In this document: piece by piece, positions 42,117 to 50,503 of the stretch | Layout of the letters: the number at the start of each line of letters is the position of its first letter | Numbering within the stretch: position 1 is the stretch's first letter | Source: JAXMAO01 sp046350375 | Lineage (GTDB): Bacteria > Planctomycetota > Phycisphaerae > UBA1845 > UTPLA1 | DNA length: 64,000 bases | Direction: 5' to 3' | NCBI GenBank assembly: GCA_046350375.1 | Contig: JAXMAO010000004.1 | Span: forward strand, 62,001 to 126,000 | Program-made: the position numbers and the translations under genes | The notes under the pieces: generated by a model | Databases searched by the model: none | Told to the model about the DNA's origin: nothing | What the model saw: the letters and a program-made list of their open reading frames with translations, nothing else

Positions 42117-43835
42117 ATGCGAAAGCTGACAGGCGCGGTTGCGGCGTTGGGGCTGACGGTCTCGGCGGGCTGGGCGTTGGCGCAGACGCCGATCACGACG
42201 GCGCGGGTGATCGCCCCGTCGGCATCGACGCCGAATCGGCCGATTTTCGTGACGGCGCCGCCGGGCGTGACGGACCGCATCTGGGTGGTGGAGCAGCGGC
42301 AGGCCGCGCCGACGACGCAGGCGCGGATTCTGGTGTACCAGATCAACGGTTCGTCGCCGTACACGCTCTTGAGCACGTTTCTGACGATCACGGGCCTGTC
42401 GACGGGGAACGAGCAGGGGCTGCTGGGGCTGGCGTTTGACCCGGACTATCTGACGAACGGGCGGTTTTACCTGGACTACACCGATACGGCCGGGACGACC
42501 ATCATCCAGCGGCGGATCGACAGCAACCCGCTGGACAACGTGCACACGGATGCGGCCGGCAGCCCGGAGAACATCCTGACGATCGCGCAGCCGTTCAGCA
42601 ACCACAACGGCGGGTGGATCGCGTTCGATCCGACGAGCGTCAACAAGTACCTCTACATCGACATGGGCGATGGCGGGAGCGGGAACGACCCGAGCAACAA
42701 CGCCCAGACGGGGAGCACGCTGCTGGGCAAGATGCTGCGGATCGACGTGACGAACGCGCCGGGGTACGGCATTCCGCCGACGAACCCGTTTCTGGCGGGG
42801 ACAGGCGATCCGGGCGGGACGATTCGGGACGAGATCTGGCATTTCGGGATGCGCAATCCGTGGCGGAGCTCGTTCGATCGGCTGACGGGCGGGCTGTACA
42901 TCGGCGACGTGGGTCAGAACGCGATCGAGGAGATTGACTACCAGGCGCCCAACGCCGGCGGGCAGAACTTTTTGTGGCGCTGCATGGAGGGGGCGAGCTG
43001 CACCGGGCTGGGCGGCTGCACGTGCATCACGTGCAACACGGTGGCGGGCTCGGCCTGGCTGACGCCGACCTGTCCGATCACGCAGTATTCGCACACGCTG
43101 GCGCGCTGCTCGATCACCGGCGGGTATGTCTATCGCGGGCCGAACATTCCCGATCTACAGGGCACCTATTTCTTCGCCGACTACTGCGGGAACCAGATTT
43201 ACTCGCTGGTCTTCAACCCCGCGGGGGGCGTACTGCCGACGGTGACGGAGCGGACGGCGGCGATGGATCCGGACGGCGGCGGGGCGATCGGGATCGGCAC
43301 GATCACGTCGTTCGGCGAGGACAACCAGGGGGAGATGTACATCGTCGATCAGGGGGGCGAGATCTTCAAGATCATCGTCGAGTGCGACGGCGGGGTGCCG
43401 TTCAACTTTTCGGGACAACCCAGCGCGCAGACGCTGTGCGTGGGCGGGACGATCAACCTGAGTGTGGGCATCGCCGGGGCGCGCGGGGCGGTCAGCTTCC
43501 AGTGGATGAAGGGCGGCGTGCCGATCGGCGGGGCGACGAATTCGAGCTACTCCATACCGAACGCGCAGGTGTCGGACACGGGGCTGTACAAGTGCCGCGT
43601 GACGGACCAGTGCAACCAGCAGGACAGCAACGAGGTGCAGGTGACCGTGACGCCGCTGCCGGCGGGCGACATCGACGGCGACTGCGATGTCGATGCGACG
43701 GACGTGACGCTGTTCGAGAACGTGCTGCTGGGACTGGACGGCGACGCGCAGCACACGGCACGGTCGGACCTGGACGGCTCTACCCAGGCGAACGGCGACG
43801 ACATTGACGAGATGGTCAACATTCTCATCCCGTAG
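42117..43835 (+). CDS. Secreted PQQ-type sugar dehydrogenase-like protein with Ig and dockerin-like domains
   Basis: The 572-residue exported protein (signal MRKLTGAVAALGLTVSAGWA) contains a soluble glucose dehydrogenase/sorbosone dehydrogenase-like propeller: EQGLLGLAFDPDYLTNGRFY, HNGGWIAFDPTS, YIDMGDGGSGNDPSNNAQ, LLGKMLRIDV, and HFGMRNPWRSSFDRLTGGLY with GDVGQNAIEEID. An Ig-like domain follows at about 430-520 (VSFQWMKGGVPIGG and SDTGLYKCRV). It ends with a dockerin-type calcium pair GDIDGDCDVDATDV and LDGSTQANGDDIDE. GGCAGGAGC precedes ATG 42117. PQQ as cofactor and the sugar substrate are inferred from the family. Confidence 0.87.
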   Translation: MRKLTGAVAALGLTVSAGWALAQTPITTARVIAPSASTPNRPIFVTAPPGVTDRIWVVEQRQAAPTTQARILVYQINGSSPYTLLSTFLTITGLSTGNEQGLLGLAFDPDYLTNGRFYLDYTDTAGTTIIQRRIDSNPLDNVHTDAAGSPENILTIAQPFSNHNGGWIAFDPTSVNKYLYIDMGDGGSGNDPSNNAQTGSTLLGKMLRIDVTNAPGYGIPPTNPFLAGTGDPGGTIRDEIWHFGMRNPWRSSFDRLTGGLYIGDVGQNAIEEIDYQAPNAGGQNFLWRCMEGASCTGLGGCTCITCNTVAGSAWLTPTCPITQYSHTLARCSITGGYVYRGPNIPDLQGTYFFADYCGNQIYSLVFNPAGGVLPTVTERTAAMDPDGGGAIGIGTITSFGEDNQGEMYIVDQGGEIFKIIVECDGGVPFNFSGQPSAQTLCVGGTINLSVGIAGARGAVSFQWMKGGVPIGGATNSSYSIPNAQVSDTGLYKCRVTDQCNQQDSNEVQVTVTPLPAGDIDGDCDVDATDVTLFENVLLGLDGDAQHTARSDLDGSTQANGDDIDEMVNILIP

Positions 43836-43861
43836 TTACGGGATTGGATGGGTCAATCGGG

Positions 43862-43894
43862 ACGGGCGGTCCGCGCGGCGGGCCGCCCGTTTTT
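43862..43894 (+). terminator. Rho-independent terminator after the sugar dehydrogenase gene
   Basis: ACGGGCGG (43862-43869) pairs perfectly with CCGCCCGT (43883-43890) and is followed by TTTTG. It is 27 bp after the stop codon. Confidence 0.8.
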
Positions 43895-44004
43895 GTTTGG
43901 GGCGGTGCGAATCGGCGGCACGATGGGCGGCGGCGCTGTGCCGGGTGGGGCGGAATCGGTAGGATTCGGAGGCGCGTCGGGGCGGGTCGGGTGGCAGGAA
44001 AGGG

Positions 44005-46932
44005 ATGCGAATGACTCGTGCGTGGCGGACAGTCTTCGGCGGGCGTATCGCGGTGGCGGCGGCGGAGCTTGCCTTCGCTGGGGCGGCGTGCGGCCAGGCG
44101 GTGGAGGCGGTGCCGGTCGAAGCGTCGGCGACGACGCAGCCCGTGACCGGATCGGGCGGCGCGCGGCCGGAGGCGGTGCGCGGCGGGTCGGAGGCGGGCG
44201 AACGGTCAACGGCGGGTGGCGCTGCCGCGGCGCAAGGCGGCGCGGCGCGGCCACTGCGGGCGGACGATTTCAAGGCGTTGTCGTGGCGGAGCATCGGGCC
44301 GGCGAACATGAGCGGCCGGGTGGCGGACGTGGCGTTTGCGCCGGGCAACGCGAAGGCGTTTTTCGTGGGCTTCGGGACGGGCGGGCTGTTCAAGACGACC
44401 AATGCGGGGACGAGCTTTGCGTCGCTGTTCGACAAGGAAGCGATGGCGTCGATCGGCGCGGTGGCGGTGGCGGACGCGCCGGAGAGCTGGCCGGGGTGGG
44501 CGGAGGAGGAGGCGAAGAGCGATTCGGCCGGCGCGGCGAAAAAGCCGCGGGCCGAGCGCGGGAAGGGGAAGATCGTGTGGGTGGGGACGGGCGAGGGGAA
44601 CGGGCGGAACAGTTCGTCGTGGGGCGCCGGGGTGTACCGGTCGACCGATGGCGGGGCGACGTTCAAGTGCGTGGGGCTGAAGGACTCGCACGACATTCCG
44701 GTGCTGGCGGTCGATCCGCGCGATCCGGACCGGTGCTATGTCGCGGCGCTGGGCCACCTGTGGGGGCCGAACGCGGAGCGCGGGGTGTACAAGACGACCG
44801 ACGGCGGCAAGACGTGGCGCGCGGTGCTGGCGGTCGACGAGAACACCGGCTGCTGCGACGTGCTGATCGATCCGTCGCAGCCGGAGACGGTGTATGCGGC
44901 GATGTACATGCGAAGGCGGACGGCGTGGAGCATGCGCAGCGGCGGGCCGCAGGGCGGGATCTATCGCTCGCGCGACGGCGGCCAGAACTGGGAGAAGCTG
45001 TCGGGCGGACTGCCGAGGCAGACGGGGCGGATCGGCCTGGACCTGTTTCGGAAGAACCCGAAGGTGCTGATGGCGATCGTCGAGTCGGACGAGGGCGGCT
45101 GGGGGGCGGACTTCTTCGACGATCGGCAGAAGGCCGGCGGGCTGTTTCGCAGCGACGACGGCGGCGACCACTGGACGCGGCTGAGCCCGCTGAATTTCCG
45201 GCCGTTCTATTTCTCGAAGGTGCGGATCGACCCGGCGGACGAGCAGCGCGTCTACCTGCTGGGCTGGACGCTGGCGATTTCTGATGACGGCGGGCGGAGG
45301 TTTCGCTCGAACCGGTCGGCGCTGCCGCACGGCGACATGCACGCGCTGCGGATCGATCCGGGCGACACGGATCATCTGCTGATGGGGACGGATGGCGGGG
45401 TGTATGCCTCGTACGACCGCGGCAAGACGTGGGACTATTTCAACCAGATTGCGGCGGGGGAGTTCTACAACATCGCGGTGGACCTGTCGGACCCGTATCG
45501 CGTGGCGGGCGGGCTGCAGGACAACGGCTGCTGGGTCGGACCGAGCGGGACGATTCTCGACAGCGGCGGCGAGGACGTGCTGGCGGCGGAAGGGGCCCTG
45601 CCGGTGGGCATCACCAATGCCGACTGGCAGTTCGTGAACGGCGGCGACGGCTATCACGTGGCGTTCGATCCGACCGACCGCAGCGTGGTGTATGCCGAAT
45701 CGCAGGGGGGCGGGCTGGTGCGGGTGCACCTGGACAGCGGGGTGCGGAAGTTTCTGCGGCCGTCGCCGAAGGAAGGGCAGGCGCGGTATCGCTTCAACTG
45801 GAACAGCCCGTTTCTGATTTCGGCGCACGATCCGACGACGCTGTATTTCGGCGGGAACCACGTCTTCAAGCTGACGCAGCGCGGGGAGCGGTGGGAGCGG
45901 ATCAGCGAAGACCTGTCGACGCGCGACGTGGAAAAGATTCAGACGGTGGGGTCGGAGGCCGAGACGCACGGCACGGTGGTGTCGCTGGCGGAGTCGCCGC
46001 TGGCGGCGGGGATGGTGTGGGCCGGGACGGACGACGGGCTGGTGCACGTGACACGCGACGACGGCAAGGGCTGGACGAGGGTGACGCCGCCGCAGGCGAA
46101 CGGGCTGTACATTTCGCGGATTGAGGCCTCGTACCACGCGCGCGACACGGCCTACGTGGCGATCGACGGCCATCGCAGCAATCGTTTCGAGCCGATCCTG
46201 GTGATGACGAACGACGGCGGGCAGAGCTGGCGGTCGATTTCGGGCGACCTGCCGGGCGGCGACGTGGTGAAGGTGGTTCGCGAGGACCGGCGGAACGCGG
46301 ACGTGCTGTATGCCGGGATGGAGCGCGGGCTGTTCGCGACGTTTGACCGCGGCGTGCACTGGCTGCGGCTGAATGGCGAATCGCTGCCGACGGTGGCGGT
46401 GGACGACCTGGTGCAGCATCCGCGCGAGATGGACCTGGTGGCCGGGACGCACGGGCGGTCGATCTGGATTCTCGACGACGCGTCGTTCCTGCACGAGCTG
46501 CGGCCGGAGGTGGTGGCGAAGGAGGTGCACCTGTTTGCGATCCGGCCGGCGCGGCCGCGCTATTACCTGCCGTACGGCGGGTTGTGGAGCGAGCGGATCT
46601 TCCGGGCGTCGAACCCGCCCAAGGGGGCGATCATCGATTATTGGCTGCGCGAGTGGGCGGGCGAAGAGGTGAAGCTGACGATTACGGATGCGGCCGATCG
46701 GCCGGTTCGCGAGCTGAGCGGGACGAATCGCGCCGGTGTGAATCGGGTGGTGTGGGACTTGCAGCGTGAGAAGGGGGACCGCTTTGAAAACGTGGACGCG
46801 ACGCAGCTGGGGCAGACGGAGTTCGTGCCGGCGGGCGAGTACACGGTGACGCTGAGCGTGGGCGAGACGAAGGCCAGCGCGAAAGTGCAGGTGCTGGAAG
46901 CGCCGCGGGCGCGAGCGGCGGGCGGCTCGTAG
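44005..46932 (+). CDS. Large secreted BNR/sortilin-like beta-propeller protein
   Basis: The 975-residue exported protein begins with a signal region (VAVAAAELAFAGAACG) and a low-complexity segment. From about residue 85 to 800 it has many BNR/Asp-box repeats: YRSTDGGATFKCVG, YKTTDGGKTWRAV, YRSRDGGQNWEKLSG, FRSDDGGDHWTRLS, ISDDGGRRFRSN, MTNDGGQSWRSISG. Such proteins form two seven- to ten-bladed propellers as in VPS10/sortilin-like and GH74-like folds and are common in planctomycetes and Bacteroidota. The final 110 residues form a FlgD-like beta domain (LTITDAADRPVRELSGTNRA). No catalytic pair can be named. It stands alone after a terminator. Confidence 0.85.
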   Translation: MRMTRAWRTVFGGRIAVAAAELAFAGAACGQAVEAVPVEASATTQPVTGSGGARPEAVRGGSEAGERSTAGGAAAAQGGAARPLRADDFKALSWRSIGPANMSGRVADVAFAPGNAKAFFVGFGTGGLFKTTNAGTSFASLFDKEAMASIGAVAVADAPESWPGWAEEEAKSDSAGAAKKPRAERGKGKIVWVGTGEGNGRNSSSWGAGVYRSTDGGATFKCVGLKDSHDIPVLAVDPRDPDRCYVAALGHLWGPNAERGVYKTTDGGKTWRAVLAVDENTGCCDVLIDPSQPETVYAAMYMRRRTAWSMRSGGPQGGIYRSRDGGQNWEKLSGGLPRQTGRIGLDLFRKNPKVLMAIVESDEGGWGADFFDDRQKAGGLFRSDDGGDHWTRLSPLNFRPFYFSKVRIDPADEQRVYLLGWTLAISDDGGRRFRSNRSALPHGDMHALRIDPGDTDHLLMGTDGGVYASYDRGKTWDYFNQIAAGEFYNIAVDLSDPYRVAGGLQDNGCWVGPSGTILDSGGEDVLAAEGALPVGITNADWQFVNGGDGYHVAFDPTDRSVVYAESQGGGLVRVHLDSGVRKFLRPSPKEGQARYRFNWNSPFLISAHDPTTLYFGGNHVFKLTQRGERWERISEDLSTRDVEKIQTVGSEAETHGTVVSLAESPLAAGMVWAGTDDGLVHVTRDDGKGWTRVTPPQANGLYISRIEASYHARDTAYVAIDGHRSNRFEPILVMTNDGGQSWRSISGDLPGGDVVKVVREDRRNADVLYAGMERGLFATFDRGVHWLRLNGESLPTVAVDDLVQHPREMDLVAGTHGRSIWILDDASFLHELRPEVVAKEVHLFAIRPARPRYYLPYGGLWSERIFRASNPPKGAIIDYWLREWAGEEVKLTITDAADRPVRELSGTNRAGVNRVVWDLQREKGDRFENVDATQLGQTEFVPAGEYTVTLSVGETKASAKVQVLEAPRARAAGGS

Positions 46933-46974
46933 TCGTCGGCGGGACGAGTGGGTCGGTGGCGGAGGCGCTGGAGC

Positions 46975-48252
46975 ATGGCCGTGGACCTGCTGGCGGAGCT
47001 GAAGTGGCGCGGGCTGCTGTTTGCGGCGACCGAGGGGGCGGCGGAGCTGCTGTCGCGCAAATCGGTGACGGCGTACATCGGGTTCGATCCCACGGCGCCG
47101 AGCCTGCACGTGGGGTCGCTGCTGCAGATCGTGGCGCTGGCGCGGCTGCAACGGGCGGGTCATGCGCCGATCGCGCTGGCGGGCGGCGGGACGGGGATGA
47201 TCGGCGACCCGAGCGGCAAGTCGGCCGAGCGGAAGTTGCTGACGCGCGACGCGCTGGAGGCGAACCTGCGCGGGATGCAGTCGCAGCTCGAGCGGTTTCT
47301 CGATTTCACGCCGGGACGGACGGCGGCGCGGCTGATGAACAACGCCGACTGGCTGTCGCCGCTGACGATGATGGACTTCCTGCGCGACGTGGGGAAGCAC
47401 TTTTCGGTCAACTACATGGTGAGCAAGGAGTCGGTGCGGAGGCGGCTGGAGCAGGAAGAGGGGATCAGCTTCACCGAGTTCAGCTACATGCTGTTGCAGG
47501 CGTATGACTTCCTGGTGCTGAACGAGCGGTTCGGCTGCGAGCTACAGATGGGCGGATCGGACCAGTGGGGGAACATCACGGCGGGGACGGACCTGATCCG
47601 CAAGGTGACCGGACGCGCCGCGCACGGCGTGGTGCTGCCGCTGATTACGACGGCGTCGGGGGCGAAGTTCGGCAAGACCGAGGCCGGCACGGTGTGGCTG
47701 GACGCGAAACTGACTTCGCCGTACCGGTTCTACCAGTTCTGGCTGAACGCCGACGATCGCGACGTGATGAACCACGTGCGCTATTTCACCTGGATCACGC
47801 ACGACGACGCGACCGACCTGGCGGCCGAGCAGGCGGCGGCGCCGGAGAAGCGCGCGGCGCAGCGGCTGCTGGCGCGCGAGATGACGGCGCTGGTGCACGG
47901 GGCCGGGGAGCTGGAGCGGGCCGAGCGGGCGGCGGCGCTGCTGTTCGGGGGCGACCTGGCGGGCGCGACGGCGTCGGAGCTGGAAGAGGTGTTCGGCGAC
48001 GTGCCGTCGCACAGCGTGCCGCGGGCGGCGGCGATCGGGCTGGGCGTGGTGGAGCTGGCCGTGCAGGCCGGGCTGGCGAGCTCGAAGGGCGAGGCGCGGC
48101 GGCTGGTGCAGTCGGGCGGGCTGTACGTGAACCACCGGCGCGTGGTCGACGCGGCGGAGAAGATCGGCCCGGCCGAAGTGGTGGCGGGCGGGTTTGTCGT
48201 GCTGCGCAAGGGGGCGCGCGAGTATCGGCTGGTGCGGTTGATCGAGGCGTAG
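46975..48252 (+). CDS. tyrS: Tyrosyl-tRNA synthetase
   Basis: TyrS charges tRNA-Tyr. The 425-residue class I synthetase shows YIGFDPTAPSLHVGSLL with the HIGH-like HVGS (about residue 44), the tyrosine site ELQMGGSDQWGNITAG, and KFGKT (about 231) as the KMSKS-equivalent. The C-terminal S4 RNA-binding domain begins near residue 355 (SKGEARRLVQSGGLYVNHRR). The KFGKT loop is typical of the bacterial TyrRS form of the TyrS type. The start ATG 46975 follows GGAGGCGCTGGAGC, and the gene is 42 bp after the BNR protein gene. Confidence 0.95.
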   Translation: MAVDLLAELKWRGLLFAATEGAAELLSRKSVTAYIGFDPTAPSLHVGSLLQIVALARLQRAGHAPIALAGGGTGMIGDPSGKSAERKLLTRDALEANLRGMQSQLERFLDFTPGRTAARLMNNADWLSPLTMMDFLRDVGKHFSVNYMVSKESVRRRLEQEEGISFTEFSYMLLQAYDFLVLNERFGCELQMGGSDQWGNITAGTDLIRKVTGRAAHGVVLPLITTASGAKFGKTEAGTVWLDAKLTSPYRFYQFWLNADDRDVMNHVRYFTWITHDDATDLAAEQAAAPEKRAAQRLLAREMTALVHGAGELERAERAAALLFGGDLAGATASELEEVFGDVPSHSVPRAAAIGLGVVELAVQAGLASSKGEARRLVQSGGLYVNHRRVVDAAEKIGPAEVVAGGFVVLRKGAREYRLVRLIEA

Positions 48253-48341
48253 CGCGGACGGGCCGGGCGGGCGGGCGCGCGGCGCGATCAGCCGCGGCGC
48301 GGAACGCGGCGGCCGAGGGTCGGGGGCGCGCTTCGTCGGAC

Positions 48342-49586
48342 CTACTTCTTTTTCTTCTTGTCCTTCGCGGGGGCGGGCTTGGCCGGCTTGGCGGCCTTGG
48401 ACTTGGCCGGTCCGGCGGGCTTGCCTACCATCAGGCCGACGGCGAAGGAGACTCCGCCGAGGAGGACCAGGGCGGCTGCGAAGATCCAGAGATTCATGCC
48501 GGAGTCGATGAGGCGCATGAAGCCTGGCCAGACGCCCTGGATCTGGCTGGTGGCGGCGATGCCGACGAGGGTGAGGGACGCGAGCGCGATGACCGCCAGG
48601 CCGGTGAAGGCCGGGGCGAGCGGATCGAAGGCGTAGGATTCGTAGGCGGCGGCGCCGACGAGCGCGGGGGCGGCGCCGGCGGGGAGTTCGGCGACGGCGG
48701 CGGCCGAGTCGCTGCTGGCGGCCTCGGTCTCGCCGTAGGTGTCGCCGGCGGCGGTTTCGACGACCTCGGCCTCGATGGTGCCGGTGTCGCTGTCGACGGG
48801 TTCGGCGGCGGTCTCGGTGTCGGTGCCTTCGCTGGGGGAGATGACATCGAGCAGTTCGGCGCCAAGGCTGGTGTCGTCGCTTTCGCGGGTGAGGTCGAGC
48901 AGACCGGAGCCGGAGCCGACCTGGGCCATGGCGAGGTCTTCCTCCGGGCCGGTGGTGATGCGCGTCTTGCCGAGCGGATCGACATCGCGGGCGGCGTCGG
49001 CGTCGTCGAGGACGCTCATGCCCGGGGCGGTGATGCGCGTGGCGGCCTTGCTGTCGGCGGGCTTTTCGGCGGACTCGTCGAGGGCGATGACGTCGGAGGC
49101 GGACAGGCCGATGTCGCGGCTGAGCGAGAGGTCGCTGCTGTCGGAGAGGTTGATCGAGGAGCTGCTGCCGTCGGCGACGGGCAGGGCGCCGGAGCCGGGC
49201 TTGGCGGGCTTGCCCGCGGGCTTGGCGGGCGCGGCGGGCGGCTTGGGCGCGGCGGCGGGCGGTTTCGGCTCGATGGCGGGTGAGGGGCCGAGGTCGAGGT
49301 CGATGCTGGACTCGTCGAGGCCGAGCAGGTTGATGTCGCTGGTGGGCTCGGGGACGGAGAGGTCGGCGATCTCGCCGGGCCGGGGCTCGTTCTCGCTGAT
49401 GGCAAGGTCGACAATCGAGCTGCCTTCGTTGGCGACGATGCGTTCGACGTCTTCGATCTTGTAGAGCACCTGGCCATCCTGCTCGTATTCCTGGAGCTTG
49501 CCGCTGGCGGCCATGGTCTGGACGTCCTTGGACTTGATGCCGAGGACGTCGGCGGCTTCGTCGAGGGTGTAGTATTCCTTAGCCAT
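48342..49586 (-). CDS. Membrane-tethered helix-turn-helix protein
   Basis: The 414-residue protein joins an N-terminal helix-turn-helix of the MerR/excisionase type (YYTLDEAADVLGIKSKDVQT then DGQVLYKIEDVERI, residues 5-50) to a long disordered, acidic, Ala/Pro/Ser-rich linker (about 55-310), two transmembrane helices (LAVIALASLTLVGIAA near 335 and IFAAALVLLGGVSFAVGLMV near 370) and a Lys/Ala/Pro tail ending in five lysines or more. This would place a DNA-binding domain on a tether from the cytoplasmic membrane. It follows the gene at 49683 by 96 bp in transcription order, so the two probably share a transcript. No characterised homolog is known to me. Confidence 0.75.
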   Translation of the reverse strand: MAKEYYTLDEAADVLGIKSKDVQTMAASGKLQEYEQDGQVLYKIEDVERIVANEGSSIVDLAISENEPRPGEIADLSVPEPTSDINLLGLDESSIDLDLGPSPAIEPKPPAAAPKPPAAPAKPAGKPAKPGSGALPVADGSSSSINLSDSSDLSLSRDIGLSASDVIALDESAEKPADSKAATRITAPGMSVLDDADAARDVDPLGKTRITTGPEEDLAMAQVGSGSGLLDLTRESDDTSLGAELLDVISPSEGTDTETAAEPVDSDTGTIEAEVVETAAGDTYGETEAASSDSAAAVAELPAGAAPALVGAAAYESYAFDPLAPAFTGLAVIALASLTLVGIAATSQIQGVWPGFMRLIDSGMNLWIFAAALVLLGGVSFAVGLMVGKPAGPAKSKAAKPAKPAPAKDKKKKK

Positions 49587-49682
49587 GGCGATTACTCCGC
49601 GGCCCGCGTGGTGCGGGCGGGCTGGCCGTGTGAGTGAGTCGAGCGAAACGTCTCAGCCACGTACATCCAATATCGTCCGACG

Positions 49683-50294
49683 CTAGGGGGCCTCGTCAAT
49701 CACGCCCTCGGTGGCGTTTCCGGCGGGCTGGGCCCGGGCGGCCGGAGCGGGGGCGGGGCCTGCCGGCTTCTGCGCGGCCGGAGCGGCGGCGCGCGGCCGC
49801 GGCTTTTCGGCAGGCGGCTCGACGGCCGGTTCGGTCGCCTCGGGCGGCAGATTCGCGTCGGTCGGGCGATCGGCGCGGGCCAGGACGCGGCTCTTGCGTT
49901 CGCGCTCGACCAGCTTTTCGATCTGGGCGGGGCTGGTACCTTCGTCGTTGTTGTAGCTTTGCAGGTAGCGATCGTAAGTGAAGGCCCGCGCGGCGGCGAG
50001 CCGCAGCTTCTTCTTGAGCGGGTTGTACTCGTAGACCCAGATGGTGCCGACGTCGACGTCCATCATGAACAGGCCGAAGGTGTTCTTGTCGAGCTGGCCG
50101 GTGAAGGCGTGAATGCCATGCGAGCCGACGAGCGTGTTCTGCGCGAAGGCCGGGCCGAGCAGCGGTAGATCGGGCCGGAGCAGGAGCGTGGTGGCGATGA
50201 CGGAGAGCGCGATCGCGATGATCCAGTTGGCGGTTTGGCGCGGTCGTGCGGCGACGGGCAGCGGGGCGACGTTGTGTGGTTCGGTTGGGTTCAT
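49683..50294 (-). CDS. Single-helix membrane protein, planctomycete-type hypothetical
   Basis: The 203-residue protein has one hydrophobic helix at about residues 25-43 (WIIAIALSVIATTLLLRP), then a conserved-looking soluble segment: FAQNTLVGSHGIHAFTGQLD, KNTFGLFMMDVDVGTIWVY, EYNPLKKKLRLAAARAFTYD and RYLQSYNNDEGTSPAQIEKL. The last 65 residues are Pro/Ala/Glu-rich and disordered. I recognise the FGLFMMDVDVGTIWVYEYNP block as recurrent among planctomycete hypothetical proteins, but no function is established. It is transcribed from a good promoter at 50332-50359 and lies upstream of the membrane-tethered HTH gene. Confidence 0.72.
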   Translation of the reverse strand: MNPTEPHNVAPLPVAARPRQTANWIIAIALSVIATTLLLRPDLPLLGPAFAQNTLVGSHGIHAFTGQLDKNTFGLFMMDVDVGTIWVYEYNPLKKKLRLAAARAFTYDRYLQSYNNDEGTSPAQIEKLVERERKSRVLARADRPTDANLPPEATEPAVEPPAEKPRPRAAAPAAQKPAGPAPAPAARAQPAGNATEGVIDEAP

Positions 50295-50331
50295 GGGAGC
50301 TAGTCGGTCGGGCCCCCCGGCCCGGCTGTGA

Positions 50332-50359
50332 ATTATAAGCGACTCGGCGCGTGAAACAA
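50332..50359 (-). promoter_or_regulatory. Sigma-70-like promoter of the 49683 gene
   Basis: On the minus strand TTGTTT (50359-50354) and TATAAT (50337-50332) are 16 bp apart, and the gene starts 38 bp downstream at 50294. This is the best promoter match in the window. Confidence 0.7.
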
Positions 50360-50503
50360 GGGGCCGCGGCCGTCCGCGGCCCATAATCCATGCTTCGGAC
50401 GAACTGCGAAGGTGGCTGAAGGAGAGCGGGCGGAATCGGCCACCGCGGGGCGGGCGGGCGCGGGCGCGGGGGCCGAGCCGGTCGGCCTATACTGGCAGCC
50501 CGG

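Noticed and set aside
44206..47400. Minus-strand open frame of about 1060 codons opposite the BNR protein gene
   Set aside because: Arg/His/Pro-rich antisense shadow of a confident gene.
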